A stretch of 64,000 nucleotides of DNA from Siphonodentalium dalli (taxonomy: Eukaryota > Mollusca > Scaphopoda > Gadilida > Siphonodentaliidae), in NCBI GenBank assembly GCA_032622095.1, contig CP136061.1:170129107-170193106 (forward strand), written 5' to 3'. Each line of letters begins with the position of its first letter. Position 1 is the first letter of the stretch. The position numbers and the translations under genes were made by a program. Below the pieces are notes generated by a model. It saw nothing but the letters and a program-made list of their open reading frames with translations, was not told the origin of the DNA and made no database searches. This document shows, one piece after another, positions 1 through 15,011 of the stretch.

Positions 1-744
1 CATATATAGGTATTCCCACCACATACAAATATAGGTATCCCCACCACATACATATATAGGTATCCCCACCACATAAATATATAGTTATCCCCACCACATA
101 CATATATAGGTATCCCCACCACAAACATCTATAGGTATCCCCACCACATACATATATAGGTATCACCACCACATACATATATATGTATCCCCACCACACA
201 CATATATAGGTATCCCCACCACATACATATATAGGTATCCCCGCAACACACATATATAGGTATCCCCACCACATACATATATAGGTCTCCCCACCACATA
301 CATCTATAGATATCCCCACCACACACATCTATAGGTATCCCCACCACATACATATATAGGTATCACCACCGCACTCATATATAGGTATCCCCACCACATA
401 CATATATAGGTATCCCCACCACACACATATATAGGTATCACCGCCACATACATATATAGGTATCCCCGCCACACACATATATAGGTCTCCCCACCACACA
501 CATCTATAGGTATCCCCACCACATACATCTATATGTATCCCCACCACATACATATATAGGTATCCTCACCACACACATATATAGGTATCCCCACCACATA
601 CATATATAGGTCTCCCCACCACATACATATATAGGTATCCCCGCCACATACATATATAGGTATCCCCACCACATACATATATAGGTATCCCCGCCACACA
701 CATATATAGGTCTCCCCACCACACACATCTATAGGTATCCCCAC

Positions 745-1346
745 CACATACATCTATAGGTATCCCCACCACATACATATATAGGTATCACCACCACACA
801 CATATATAGGTATCCCCACCACACACATATATAGGTATCCCCACCACACACATATATAAGTATCACCGCCACATACATATATAGGTATCCCCGCCACACA
901 CATATATAGGTCTCCCCACCACACACATCTATAGGTATCCCAACCACATACATCTATAGGTTTCCACACCACATACATATATAGGTATCCTCACCACAAA
1001 CATATATAGGTATTCCCACCACATACATATATAGGTCTCCCCACCACATACATATATAGGTATCCCCGCACCATACATATATAGGTATCCCCACCACATA
1101 CATATATAGGTATCCTCGACACACACATATATATGTCTCCCCACCACACACATATATAGGTATCCCCGCCACACACATATATAGTTATCCTCACCACACA
1201 CATATATAGGTATCCCCGCCACATACATCTATAGGTATCCCCACCACATACATATATAGGTATCCCCACCACATACATATATAGGTATCACCGCCACATA
1301 CATCTAAAGGTATCCCCACCACACACATATATAGGTATCCCCACCA
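745..1346 (+). repeat. 602-bp internal duplication of the 2,851-bp HOR, left copy
   Basis: Matches 2,221-2,822 at a shift of 1,476 bp. Shared markers include the GGTTTCCACACC unit at about 959, the CCCCGCACCATAC unit at about 1,067, the CCTCGACAC unit at about 1,113 and CATCTAAAGG near 1,313. The copies part at about 1,347. Confidence 0.85.
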
Positions 1347-2220
1347 CACACATATATAGGTATCACCACCACACACATATATAGGTATCCCCACCACATA
1401 CATATATATGTATCCCCACCACACACATATATAGGTATTCCCACCACACACATCTATAGGTATCCCCACCACACACATATATAGGTATCCCCACCACACA
1501 CATCTATATGTATCCCCACCACACACATATATAGGTATCCCCACCACATACATATATAGGTATCCCCACCACAAACATATATAGTTATCCTCACCACACA
1601 CATATATAGGTATCCCCACCACATACATATATAGGTCTCCCCACCACATACATATATAGGTATCCCCGCCACATACATGTTGAGGTATCCCCGCCACACA
1701 CATATATAGGTATCCCCACACATACATATATAGGTATCCCCACCACACACATATATAGGTATCCCCACCACACACATATATAGGTATCCCCACCACACAC
1801 ATCTATATGTATCCCCACCACATACATATATAGGTATCCCCACCACATACATATATAGATATCCCCACCACACACATATATAGGTATCCCCACCACATAC
1901 ATATATAGGTATCCCCACCACATACATAAATAGGTATTCCCACCACATACATATATAGGTATCCCCACCACATACATCTATAGGTATCCGCACCACATAC
2001 ATATATATGTATCCCCACCACATACATATATAGGTATCCCAACCACATACTTATATAGGTATCCCCACCCCACACATCTTTAGGTATCCCCACCACATAC
2101 ATATATAAGTATCCTCACCACACACATATATAGGTATCACCACCACAAACATATATAGGTATCCCCGCCACACACACACATATAGGTATCCCCGCCACAT
2201 ACATATATAGATATCCCCAC

Positions 2221-2822
2221 CACACACATCTATAGGTATCCCCACCACATACATATATAGGTATCACCACCACACACATATATAGGTATCCCCACCACAC
2301 ACATATATAGGTATCCCCACCACACACATATATAAGTATCACCGCCACATACATATATAGGTATCCCCGCCACACACATATATAGGTCTCCCCACCACAC
2401 ACATCTATAGGTATCCCAACCACATACATCTATAGGTTTCCACACCACATACATATATAGGTATCCTCACCACAAACATATATAGGTATTCCCACCACAT
2501 ACATATATAGGTCTCCCCACCACATACATATATAGGTATCCCCGCACCATACATATATAGGTATCCCCACCACATACATATATAGGTATCCTCGACACAC
2601 ACATATATATGTCTCCCCACCACACACATATATAGGTATCCCCGCCACACACATATATAGTTATCCTCACCACACACATATATAGGTATCCCCGCCACAT
2701 ACATCTATAGGTATCCCCACCACATACATATATAGGTATCCCCACCACATACATATATAGGTATCACCGCCACATACATCTAAAGGTATCCCCACCACAC
2801 ACATATATAGGTATCCCCACCA
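2221..2822 (+). repeat. 602-bp internal duplication of the 2,851-bp HOR, right copy
   Basis: Counterpart of 745-1,346 (shift 1,476). The same module is also found in the second HOR copy near 3,596-4,197 and in the 9.65-kb HOR copies near 18,245, 27,896 and 36,425. The marker order GGTTTCCACACC, CCCCGCACC, CCTCGACAC makes it easy to follow. Confidence 0.85.
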
Positions 2823-2851
2823 CATACATATATAGGTATCCCCACCACATA

Positions 2852-5126
2852 CATATATAGGTATTCCCACCACATACAAATATAGGTATCCCCACCACAT
2901 ACATATATAGGTATCCCCACCACATAAATATATAGGTATCCCCACCACATACATATATAGGTATCCCCACCACAAACATCTATAGGTATCCCCACCACAT
3001 ACATATATAGGTATCACCACCACATACATATATATGTATCCCCACCACACACATATATAGGTATCCCCACCACATACATATATAGGTATCCCCGCAACAC
3101 ACATATATAGGTATCCCCACCACATACATATATAGGTCTCCCCACCACATACATCTATAGATATCCCCACCACACACATCTATAGGTATCCCCACCACAT
3201 ACATATATAGGTATCACCACCGCACTCATATATAGGTATCCCCACCACATACATATATAGGTATCCCCACCACACACATATATAGGTATCACCGCCACAT
3301 ACATATATAGGTATCCCCGCCACACACATATATAGGTCTCCCCACCACACACATCTATAGGTATCCCCACCACATACATCTATAGGTATCCCCACCACAT
3401 ACATATATAGGTATCCTCACCACACACATATATAGGTATCCCCACCACATACATATATAGGTCTCCCCACCACATACATATATAGGTATCCCCGCCACAT
3501 ACATATATAGGTATCCCCACCACATACATATATAGGTATCCCCGCCACACACATATATAGGTCTCCCCACCACACACATCTATAGGTATCCCCACCACAT
3601 ACATCTATAGGTATCCCCACCACATACATATATAGGTATCACCACCACACACATATATAGGTATCCCCACCACACACATATATAGGTATCCCCACCACAC
3701 ACATATATAAGTATCACCGCCACATACATATATAGGTATCCCCGCCACACACATATATAGGTCTCCCCACCACACACATCTATAGGTATCCCAACCACAT
3801 ACATCTATAGGTTTCCACACCACATACATATATAGGTATCCTCACAACAAACATATATAGGTATTCCCACCACATACATATATAGGTCTCCCCACCACAT
3901 ACATATATAGGTATCCCCGCACCATACATATATAGGTATCCCCACCACATACATATATAGGTATCCTCGACACACACATATATATGTCTCCCCACCACAC
4001 ACATATATAGGTATCCCCGCCACACACATATATAGTTATCCTCACCACACACATATATAGGTATCCCCGCCACATACATCTATAGGTATCCCCACCACAT
4101 ACATATATAGGTATCCCCACCACATACATATATAGGTATCACCGCCACATACATCTAAAGGTATCCCCACCACACACATATATAGGTATCCCCACCACAC
4201 ACATATATAGGTATCACCACCACACACATATATAGGTATCCCCACCACATACATATATATGTATCCCCACCACACACATATATAGGTATTCCCACCACAC
4301 ACATCTATAGGTATCCCCACCACACACATATATAGGTATCCCCACCACACACATCTATATGTATCCCCACCACACACATATATAGGTATCCCCACCACAT
4401 ACATATATAGGTATCCCCACCACAAACATATATAGTTATCCTCACCACACACATATATAGGTATCCCCACCACATACATATATAGGTCTCCCCACCACAT
4501 ACATATATAGGTATCCCCGCCACATACATGTTGAGGTATCCCCGCCACACACATATATAGGTATCCCCACACATACATATATAGGTATCCCCACCACACA
4601 CATATATAGGTATCCCCACCACACACATATATAGGTATCCCCACCACACACATCTATATGTATCCCCACCACATACATATATAGGTATCCCCACCACATA
4701 CATATATAGATATCCCCACCACACACATATATAGGTATCCCCACCACATACATATATAGGTATCCCCACCACATACATAAATAGGTATTCCCACCACATA
4801 CATATATAGGTATCCCCACCACATACATCTATAGGTATCCGCACCACATACATATATATGTATCCCCACCACATACATATATAGGTATCCCAACCACATA
4901 CTTATATAGGTATCCCCACCCCACACATCTTTAGGTATCCCCACCACATACATATATAAGTATCCTCACCACACACATATATAGGTATCACCACCACAAA
5001 CATATATAGGTATCCCCGCCACACACACACATATAGGTATCCCCGCCACATACATATATAGATATCCCCACCACACACATCTATAGGTATCCCCACCACA
5101 TACATATATAGGTATCACCACCACAT
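2852..5126 (+). repeat. 2,851-bp higher-order repeat, copy 2 (truncated)
   Basis: It matches 1-2,275 with few differences. At about 5,127 it leaves that order: the unit that should read CACACACATATATAGG reads CACATACATATATATG. From there to about 5,280 it instead follows 3,026-3,180 (shift 2,101). This is the junction expected from unequal exchange between two positions of the same HOR. The part from about 3,155 onward is also present at 17,804-19,300 (shift 14,649), 27,455 onward and 35,984 onward, so this block supplied or shares part of the 9.65-kb HOR. Confidence 0.85.
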
Positions 5127-5844
5127 ACATATATATGTATCCCCACCACACACATATATAGGTATCCCCACCACATACATATATAGGTATCCCCGCAACA
5201 CACATATATAGGTATCCCCACCACATACATATATAGGTCTCCCCACCACATACATCTATAGATATCCCCACCACACACATATATAGGTATCCCCACCACA
5301 CACATATATAGGTATCACCACCACATACATCTATAGGTATCACCACCACATACATATATATATGTATCCCCAACACATACATATATAGGTATTCCCACCA
5401 CATACATATAAAGCTATCCCCTCTACATACATATATAGGTATCCCCACCACATACATATATAGGTATCCCCACCACATACATATATAGGTATCCCCACCA
5501 GAAACATATATAGGTATCCCCACCACACACATCTATATTTATTCCCACCACATACATATATAGGTATCACCACCACATACATATATATAGGTATCCCCAC
5601 CATACACATATATAGGTATCCCCGCCACATACATATATAGGTATCACCACCACACACATATATAGTTCTCCACACCACATACATCTATAGGTATCCCCAC
5701 CACACGCATCTATAGGTATCCCCACCACACGCATCTATAGGTATCCCCACCACACACATCTATAGGTATCCCCACCACACACATATAAAGGTATCCCCAC
5801 TATACACATCTATATGTATCCCCGCCACACACATCTATAGGTAT
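5127..5844 (+). repeat. Linker block with long and irregular units
   Basis: Ordinary 25-bp units mixed with irregular ones: a TA-expanded unit near 5,351-5,365 (CATATATATATG), a 27-bp unit near 5,581, CAGAAACATATA near 5,500, CATCTATATTTATTCC near 5,531 and two CACACGCATCTATA units near 5,702-5,735. The same order recurs at 20,124-20,841 (shift 14,997) and, with small indels, in every 9.65-kb copy. It is a module boundary, not a unique insertion. Confidence 0.8.
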
Positions 5845-7439
5845 CTCCACCACATACATATATAGGTATCCCCACCACACCCATATATAGGTATCCCCAC
5901 CACATACATATGTAGGTATCACCACCACACACATATAGGTATCCCCGCAACATACATATAGGTATTCCCACCAAACACATATAGGTATCCCCACCGCACA
6001 CATCTATAGGTATCACAACCACATACATATATAGGTATCCCCAACACATACATATATAGGTATCCCCACCACATACATATATAGGTCTCCCCACCACACA
6101 CATATATAGGTATCCTCGCCACACACATATATAGGTATCCTCACCACACACATATAAAGGTATCCCCGCCACATACATCTATAGGTATCCCCACCACATA
6201 CATATATAGGTATCCCCACCACATACATATATAGGTATCACCACCACATACATCTATAGGTATCACCACCACATACATCTATATGTATCACCACCACTCA
6301 CAAATATAGGTATCCCCACCACACACATATATAGGTATCCCCACCACATACATATATAGGTCTCCCCACCACATACATCTATAGGTATCCCCACCACATA
6401 CATATATAGGTATCACCACCACATACATATGTAGGTATCCCCGCCACACACATATATAGGTATCCCCGCCACATACATATATAGGTATCCCCACCACACA
6501 GATCTATAAGTATCACCAACACATACATATATAGGTATCCCCAACACATACATATATAGGTATCCCCACCACATAAATATATAGGTATCCCCACCACATA
6601 CATATATAGGTATCGCCACCACAAACATCTATAGGTATCCCCACCACATACATATATAGGTATCCCCACCACATACATATATAGGTATTCCCACCACATA
6701 CAAATATAGGTATCCCCACCACATACATGTATAAGTATTCCCGCCAAACAGATATATAGGTCTCCCCACCACACACATCTATAGGTATCCCCACCACACA
6801 CATATATAGGTATCCCCACCACATACATATATAGGTCTCCCCACCACATACATATATAGATATCCCCGCCACATACATGTTGAGGTATCCCCGCCACACA
6901 CATATATAGGTATCCCCACACATACATATATAGGTATCCCCACCACACACATATATAGGTATCCCCACCACACACATCTATAGGTATCCCCACCACACAC
7001 ATCTATAGGTATCCCCACCACATACATATATAGGTATCCCCACCACATACATATATAGATATCTCCACCACACACATATATAGGTATCACCACCACATAC
7101 ATATATAGGTATCCCCACCACATACATAAATAGGTATTCCCACCACATACATATATAGGTATCCCCACCACATACCTATATAGGTATCCCCACCACATAC
7201 ATATATAGGTATCCCCACCACATACATATATAGGTATCCCCACCACACACATCTTTAGGTATCCCCACCACATACATATATAAGTATCCTCACCACACAC
7301 ATATATAGGTATCACCACCACAAACATATATAGGTATCCCCGCCACACACACATATATAGGTATCCCCGCCACATACATATATAGGTATCCCCACCACAC
7401 ATATCTATAGGTATCCCCACCACATACATATATAGGTAT
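5845..7439 (+). repeat. 1,595-bp tandem duplication, copy 1
   Basis: Matches 7,440-9,034 at a constant shift of 1,595 bp with only a few substitutions (for example CATATATAGG at about 6,601 against CATATATATG at about 8,196). It starts shortly before the first run of three 23-bp units and contains rare markers: CACTCACAAATATAGG near 6,295, CACAGATCTATAAG near 6,497 and CATGTTGAGG near 6,877. Confidence 0.88.
5915..5983 (+). repeat. Short-unit signature: three consecutive 23-bp units
   Basis: Units 5,915-5,937, 5,938-5,960 and 5,961-5,983 are each 23 bp; the terminal TATATA is cut to TATA. The cluster recurs starting at about 7,510, 9,782, 11,326, 13,598, 16,193 (first unit 25 bp), 20,912, 23,249, 25,844, 30,565, 32,952, 34,397, 42,666, 43,810, 51,827, 54,470, 58,905 and 62,920. 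It is a reliable landmark of one HOR module. Shorter versions with fewer short units occur near 52,075, 52,570, 55,365 and 59,430. Confidence 0.85.
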
Positions 7440-10400
7440 CACCACCACATACATATATAGGTATCCCCACCACACCCATATATAGGTATCCCCACCACAT
7501 ACATATGTAGGTATCACCACCACACACATATAGGTATCCCCGCAACATACATATAGGTATTCCCACCAAACACATATAGGTATCCCCACCGCACACATCT
7601 ATAGGTATCACAACCACATACATATATAGGTATCCCCAACACATACATATATAGGTATCCCCACCACATACATATATAGGTCTCCCCACCACACACATAT
7701 ATAGGTATCCTCGCCACACACATATATAGGTATCCTCACCACACACATATAAAGGTATCCCCGCCACATACATCTATAGGTATCCCCACCACATACATAT
7801 ATAGGTATCCCCACCACATACATATATAGGTATCACCACCACATACATCTATAGGTATCACCACCACATACATCTATATGTATCACCACCACTCACAAAT
7901 ATAGGTATCCCCACCACACACATATATAGGTATCCCCACCACATACATATATAGGTCTCCCCACCACATACATCTATAGGTATCCCCACCACATACATAT
8001 ATAGGTATCACCACCACATACATATGTAGGTATCCCCGCCACACACATATATAGGTATCCCCGCCACATACATATATAGGTATCCCCACCACACAGATCT
8101 ATAAGTATCACCAACACATACATATATAGGTATCCCCAACACATACATATATAGGTATCCCCACCACATAAATATATAGGTATCCCCACCACATACATAT
8201 ATATGTATCGCCACCACAAACATCTATAGGTATCCCCACCACATACATATATAGGTATCCCCACCACATACATATATAGGTATTCCCACCACATACAAAT
8301 ATAGGTATCCCCACCACATACATGTATAAGTATTCCCGCCAAACAGATATATAGGTCTCCCCACCACACACATCTATAGGTATCCCCACCACACACATAT
8401 ATAGGTATCCCCACCACATACATATATAGGTCTCCCCACCACATACATATATAGATATCCCCGCCACATACATGTTGAGGTATCCCCGCCACACACATAT
8501 ATAGGTATCCCCACACATACATATATAGGTATCCCCACCACACACATATATAGGTATCCCCACCACACACATCTATAGGTATCCCCACCACACACATCTA
8601 TAGGTATCCCCACCACATACATATATAGGTATCCCCACCACATACATATATAGATATCTCCACCACACACATATATAGGTATCACCACCACATACATATA
8701 TAGGTATCCCCACCACATACATAAATAGGTATTCCCACCACATACATATATAGGTATCCCCACCACATACCTATATAGGTATCCCCACCACATACATATA
8801 TAGGTATCCCCACCACATACATATATAGGTATCCCCACCACACACATCTTTAGGTATCCCCACCACATACATATATAAGTATCCTCACCACACACATATA
8901 TAGGTATCACCACCACAAACATATATAGGTATCCCCGCCACACACACATATATAGGTATCCCCGCCACATACATATATAGGTATCCCCACCACACATATC
9001 TATAGGTATCCCCACCACATACATATATAGGTATCACCACCACATACATATATAGGTATCCCCACCACACACATATATAGGTATCCCCACCACATACATA
9101 TATAGGTATCCCCGCAACACACATATATAGGTATCCCCGCCATATACATATATAGGTCTCCCCACCACATACATCTATAGATATCCCCACCACACACATC
9201 TATAGGTATCCCCACCACACACATAAATAGGTATCACCACCACATACATCTATAGGTATCACCACCACATACATATATATGTATCCCCAACACATACATA
9301 TATAGGTATTCCAACCACATACATATACAGCTATCCCCTCTACATACATATATAGGTATCCCCACCACATACATATATAGGTATCCCCACCACATACATA
9401 TATAGGTATCCCCACCAGAAACATATATAGGTATCCCCACCACACACATCTATATTTATCCCCACCACATACATATATAGGTATCACCACCACATACATA
9501 TATATAGGTATCCCCACCATACACATATATAGGTATCCCCGCCACATACATATATAGGTATCACCACCACACACATATATAGTTCTCCCCACCACATACA
9601 TCTGTAGGTATCCCCACCACACGCATCTATAGGTATCCCCACCACACGCATCTATAGGTATCCCCACCATACACATCTATCTGTATACCCGCCACACACA
9701 TCTATAGGTATCCCCACCACATACATATATAGGTATCCCCACCACACCCATATATAGGTATCCCCACCACATACATATATAGGTATCACCACCACACACA
9801 TATAGGTATCCCCGCAACATACATATAGGTATTCCCACCAAACACATATAGGTATCCCCACCGCACACATCTATAGGTATCACCACATACATATATAGGT
9901 ATCCCCAACACATACATATATAGGTATCCCCACCACATACATATATAGGTCTCCCCACCACACACATATATAGGTATCCTCGCCACACACATATATATGT
10001 ATCCTCACCACACACATATATAGGTATCCCCGCCACATACATCTATAGGTATCCCCACCACATACATATATAGATATCCCCACCACACACATATATATGT
10101 ATCCCCACCACATACATATATAGGTATCCCCACCACATACATAAATAGGTATTCCCACCACATACATATATAGGTATCCCCACCACATACATCTATAGGT
10201 ATCCCCACCACACACATCTATAGGTATCCGCACCACATACATATATATGTATCCCCACCACATACATATATAGGTATCCCACCACATACATATATAGGTA
10301 TCCCCACCACACACATCTTTAGGTATCCCCACCACATACATATATAAGTATCCTCACCACACACATATATAGGTATCACCACCACAAACATATATAGGTA

Positions 10401-10900
10401 TCCCCGCCACACACACATATATAGGTATCCCCGCCACATACATATATAGGTATCCCCATCACACACATCTATAGGTATCCCCACCACATACATATATAGG
10501 TATGACCACCACATACATATATAGGTATCCCCAACACACACATATATAGGTATCCCCACCACATACATATATAGGTATCCCCGCAACACACATATATAGG
10601 TATCCCCACCACATACATATATAGGTCTCCCCACCACATACATCTATAGATATCCCCACCACACACATCTATAGGTATCCCCACCACACACATATATAGG
10701 TATCACCACCACATACATCTATAGGTATCACCACCACATACATATATATGTATCCCCAACACATACATATATAGGTATCCCCACCACACACATCTATATG
10801 TATCCCCACCACACACATATATAGGTATCCCCACCACATACATATATAGGTATCCCCACCACAAACATATATAGTTATCCTCACCACACACATATATAGG
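7085..10900 (+). repeat. 3,816-bp tandem duplication, copy 1
   Basis: Variant order from about 7,085 repeats from 10,901 at a constant shift of 3,816 bp. Both copies carry the CATACCTATATAGG unit (near 7,172 and 10,988), the short-unit cluster, the CATGTTGAGG unit (near 8,471 and 12,287) and the CTATCTGTATACCC unit (near 9,679 and 13,495). The left edge is soft because units around 7,060-7,090 differ. Confidence 0.87.
7440..9034 (+). repeat. 1,595-bp tandem duplication, copy 2
   Basis: Direct head-to-tail partner of 5,845-7,439. The match runs on to about 9,070, where CACACACATATA replaces the expected CACACCCATATA. This copy lies inside the left member of the 3,816-bp duplication, so the 1,595-bp event or an equivalent exchange is nested in it. 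Confidence 0.88.
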
Positions 10901-13900
10901 TATCCCCACCACATACATATATAGGTATCCCCACCACATACATAAATAGGTATTCCCACCACATACATATATAGGTATCCCCACCACATACCTATATAGG
11001 TATCCCCACCACATACATATATAGGTATCCCCACCACATACATATATAGGTATCCCCACCACACACATCTTTAGGTATCCCCACCACATACATATATAAG
11101 TATCCTCACCACACACATATATAGGTATCACCACCACAAACATATATAGGTATCCCCGCCACACACACATATATAGGTATCCCCGCCACATACATATATA
11201 GGTATCCCCACCACACATATCTATAGGTATCCCCACCACATACATATATAGGTATCACCACCACATACATATATAGGTATCCCCACCACACCCATATATA
11301 GGTATCCCCACCACATACATATGTAGGTATCACCACCACACACATATAGGTATCCCCGCAACATACATATAGGTATTCCCACCAAACACATATAGGTATC
11401 CCCACCGCACACATCTATAGGTATCACAACCACATACATATATAGGTATCCCCAACACATACATATATAGGTATCCCCACCACATACATATATAGGTCTC
11501 CCCACCACACACATATATAGGTATCCTCGCCACACACATATATAGGTATCCTCACCACACACATATAAAGGTATCCCCGCCACATACATCTATAGGTATC
11601 CCCACCACATACATATATAGGTATCCCCACCACATACATATATAGGTATCACCACCACATACATCTATAGGTATCACCACCACATACATCTATATGTATC
11701 ACCACCACTCACAAATATAGGTATCCCCACCACACACATATATAGGTATCCCCACCACATACATATATAGGTCTCCCCACCACATACATCTATAGGTATC
11801 CCCACCACATACATATATAGGTATCACCACCACATACATATGTAGGTATCCCCGCCACACACATATATAGGTATCCCCGCCACATACATATATAGGTATC
11901 CCCACCACACAGATCTATAAGTATCACCAACACATACATATATAGGTATCCCCAACACATACATATATAGGTATCCCCACCACATAAATATATAGGTATC
12001 CCCACCACATACATATATAGGTATCGCCACCACAAACATCTATAGGTATCCCCACCACATACATATATAGGTATCCCCACCACATACATATATAGGTATT
12101 CCCACCACATACAAATATAGGTATCCCCACCACATACATGTATAAGTATTCCCGCCAAACAGATATATAGGTCTCCCCACCACACACATCTATAGGTATC
12201 CCCACCACACACATATATAGGTATCCCCACCACATACATATATAGGTCTCCCCACCACATACATATATAGATATCCCCGCCACATACATGTTGAGGTATC
12301 CCCGCCACACACATATATAGGTATCCCCACACATACATATATAGGTATCCCCACCACACACATATATAGGTATCCCCACCACACACATCTATAGGTATCC
12401 CCACCACACACATCTATAGGTATCCCCACCACATACATATATAGGTATCCCCACCACATACATATATAGATATCTCCACCACACACATATATAGGTATCA
12501 CCACCACATACATATATAGGTATCCCCACCACATACATAAATAGGTATTCCCACCACATACATATATAGGTATCCCCACCACATACCTATATAGGTATCC
12601 CCACCACATACATATATAGGTATCCCCACCACATACATATATAGGTATCCCCACCACACACATCTTTAGGTATCCCCACCACATACATATATAAGTATCC
12701 TCACCACACACATATATAGGTATCACCACCACAAACATATATAGGTATCCCCGCCACACACACATATATAGGTATCCCCGCCACATACATATATAGGTAT
12801 CCCCACCACACATATCTATAGGTATCCCCACCACATACATATATAGGTATCACCACCACATACATATATAGGTATCCCCACCACACACATATATAGGTAT
12901 CCCCACCACATACATATATAGGTATCCCCGCAACACACATATATAGGTATCCCCGCCATATACATATATAGGTCTCCCCACCACATACATCTATAGATAT
13001 CCCCACCACACACATCTATAGGTATCCCCACCACACACATAAATAGGTATCACCACCACATACATCTATAGGTATCACCACCACATACATATATATGTAT
13101 CCCCAACACATACATATATAGGTATTCCAACCACATACATATACAGCTATCCCCTCTACATACATATATAGGTATCCCCACCACATACATATATAGGTAT
13201 CCCCACCACATACATATATAGGTATCCCCACCAGAAACATATATAGGTATCCCCACCACACACATCTATATTTATCCCCACCACATACATATATAGGTAT
13301 CACCACCACATACATATATATAGGTATCCCCACCATACACATATATAGGTATCCCCGCCACATACATATATAGGTATCACCACCACACACATATATAGTT
13401 CTCCCCACCACATACATCTGTAGGTATCCCCACCACACGCATCTATAGGTATCCCCACCACACGCATCTATAGGTATCCCCACCATACACATCTATCTGT
13501 ATACCCGCCACACACATCTATAGGTATCCCCACCACATACATATATAGGTATCCCCACCACACCCATATATAGGTATCCCCACCACATACATATATAGGT
13601 ATCACCACCACACACATATAGGTATCCCCGCAACATACATATAGGTATTCCCACCAAACACATATAGGTATCCCCACCGCACACATCTATAGGTATCACC
13701 ACATACATATATAGGTATCCCCAACACATACATATATAGGTATCCCCACCACATACATATATAGGTCTCCCCACCACACACATATATAGGTATCCTCGCC
13801 ACACACATATATATGTATCCTCACCACACACATATATAGGTATCCCCGCCACATACATCTATAGGTATCCCCACCACATACATATATAGATATCCCCACC

Positions 13901-14716
13901 ACACACATATATATGTATCCCCACCACATACATATATAGGTATCCCAACCACATACATAAATAGGTATTCCCACCACATACATATATAGGTATCCCCACC
14001 ACATACATCTATAGGTATCCCCACCACACACATCTATAGGTATCCGCACCACATACATATATATGTATCCCCACCACATACATATATAGGTATGCCACCA
14101 CATACATATATAGGTATCCCCACCACACACATCTTTAGGTATCCCCACCACATACATATATAAGTATCCTCACCACACACATATATAGGTATCACCACCA
14201 CAAACATATATAGGTATCCCCGCCACACACACATATATAGGTATCCCCGCCACATACATATATAGGTATCCCCATCACACACATCTATAGGTATCCCCAC
14301 CACATACATATATAGGTATGACCACCACATACATATATAGGTATCCCCAACACACACATATATAGGTATCCCCACCACATACATATATAGGTATCCCCGC
14401 AACACACATATATAGGTATCCCCACCACATACATATATAGGTCTCCCCACCACATACATCTATAGATATCCCCACCACACACATCTATAGGTATCCCCAC
14501 CACACACATATATAGGTATCACCACCACATACATCTATAGGTATCACCACCACATACATATATATGTATCCCCAACACATACATATATAGGTATCCCCAC
14601 CACACACATCTATATGTATCCCCACCACACACATATATAGGTATCCCCACCACATACATATATAGGTATCCCCACCACAAACATATATAGTTATCCTCAC
14701 CACACACATATATAGG
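10901..14716 (+). repeat. 3,816-bp tandem duplication, copy 2
   Basis: Head-to-tail partner of 7,085-10,900. The match extends to about 14,742, where this copy reads GGTCCCCCC and the left copy continues GGTATCCCC. From about 11,250 this block is also the beginning of the 9.65-kb HOR copy 1, so the 3,816-bp and 9.65-kb levels overlap instead of nesting cleanly. Confidence 0.86.
13962..14595 (+). repeat. 1,051-bp-spaced internal duplication, left member
   Basis: Matches 15,012-15,646 at a shift of 1,050-1,051; the one-base change comes from a 24-bp unit at about 14,089. Both members carry GGTATCCGCACC, CATCTTTAGG and GGTATGACC marker units. The same pair exists in 9.65-kb copy 2 at about 23,613 and 24,663. 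Copy 3 has only one member. Confidence 0.85.
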
Positions 14717-15011
14717 TATCCCCACCACATACATATATAGGTCCCCCCACCACATACATATATAGATATCCCCGCCACATACATGTTCAGGTATCCCCGC
14801 CACACACATATATAGGTATCCCCACACAAACATATATAGGTATCCCCACCACACACATATATAGGTATCCCCACCACACACATCTATAGGTATCCCCACC
14901 ACACACATCTATAGGTATCCCCACCACATACATATATAGGTATCCCCACCACATACATATATAGATATGCCCACCACACACATATATAGATATGCCCACC
15001 ACACACATATA

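Larger units (their letters stand above)
1..2851 (+). repeat. 2,851-bp higher-order repeat, copy 1
   Basis: The unit-variant order seen from position 1 starts again at 2,852: the pair C6T unit plus CATACAAATATA unit at 9-34 recurs at 2,860-2,885, a shift of 2,851. The agreement then holds through rare markers such as the CATGTTGAGG unit near 1,677 (again near 4,528) and the 24-bp unit near 1,713 (again near 4,564). The true left edge may lie outside the window, so the 2,851-bp phase given here is arbitrary. Confidence 0.9.
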
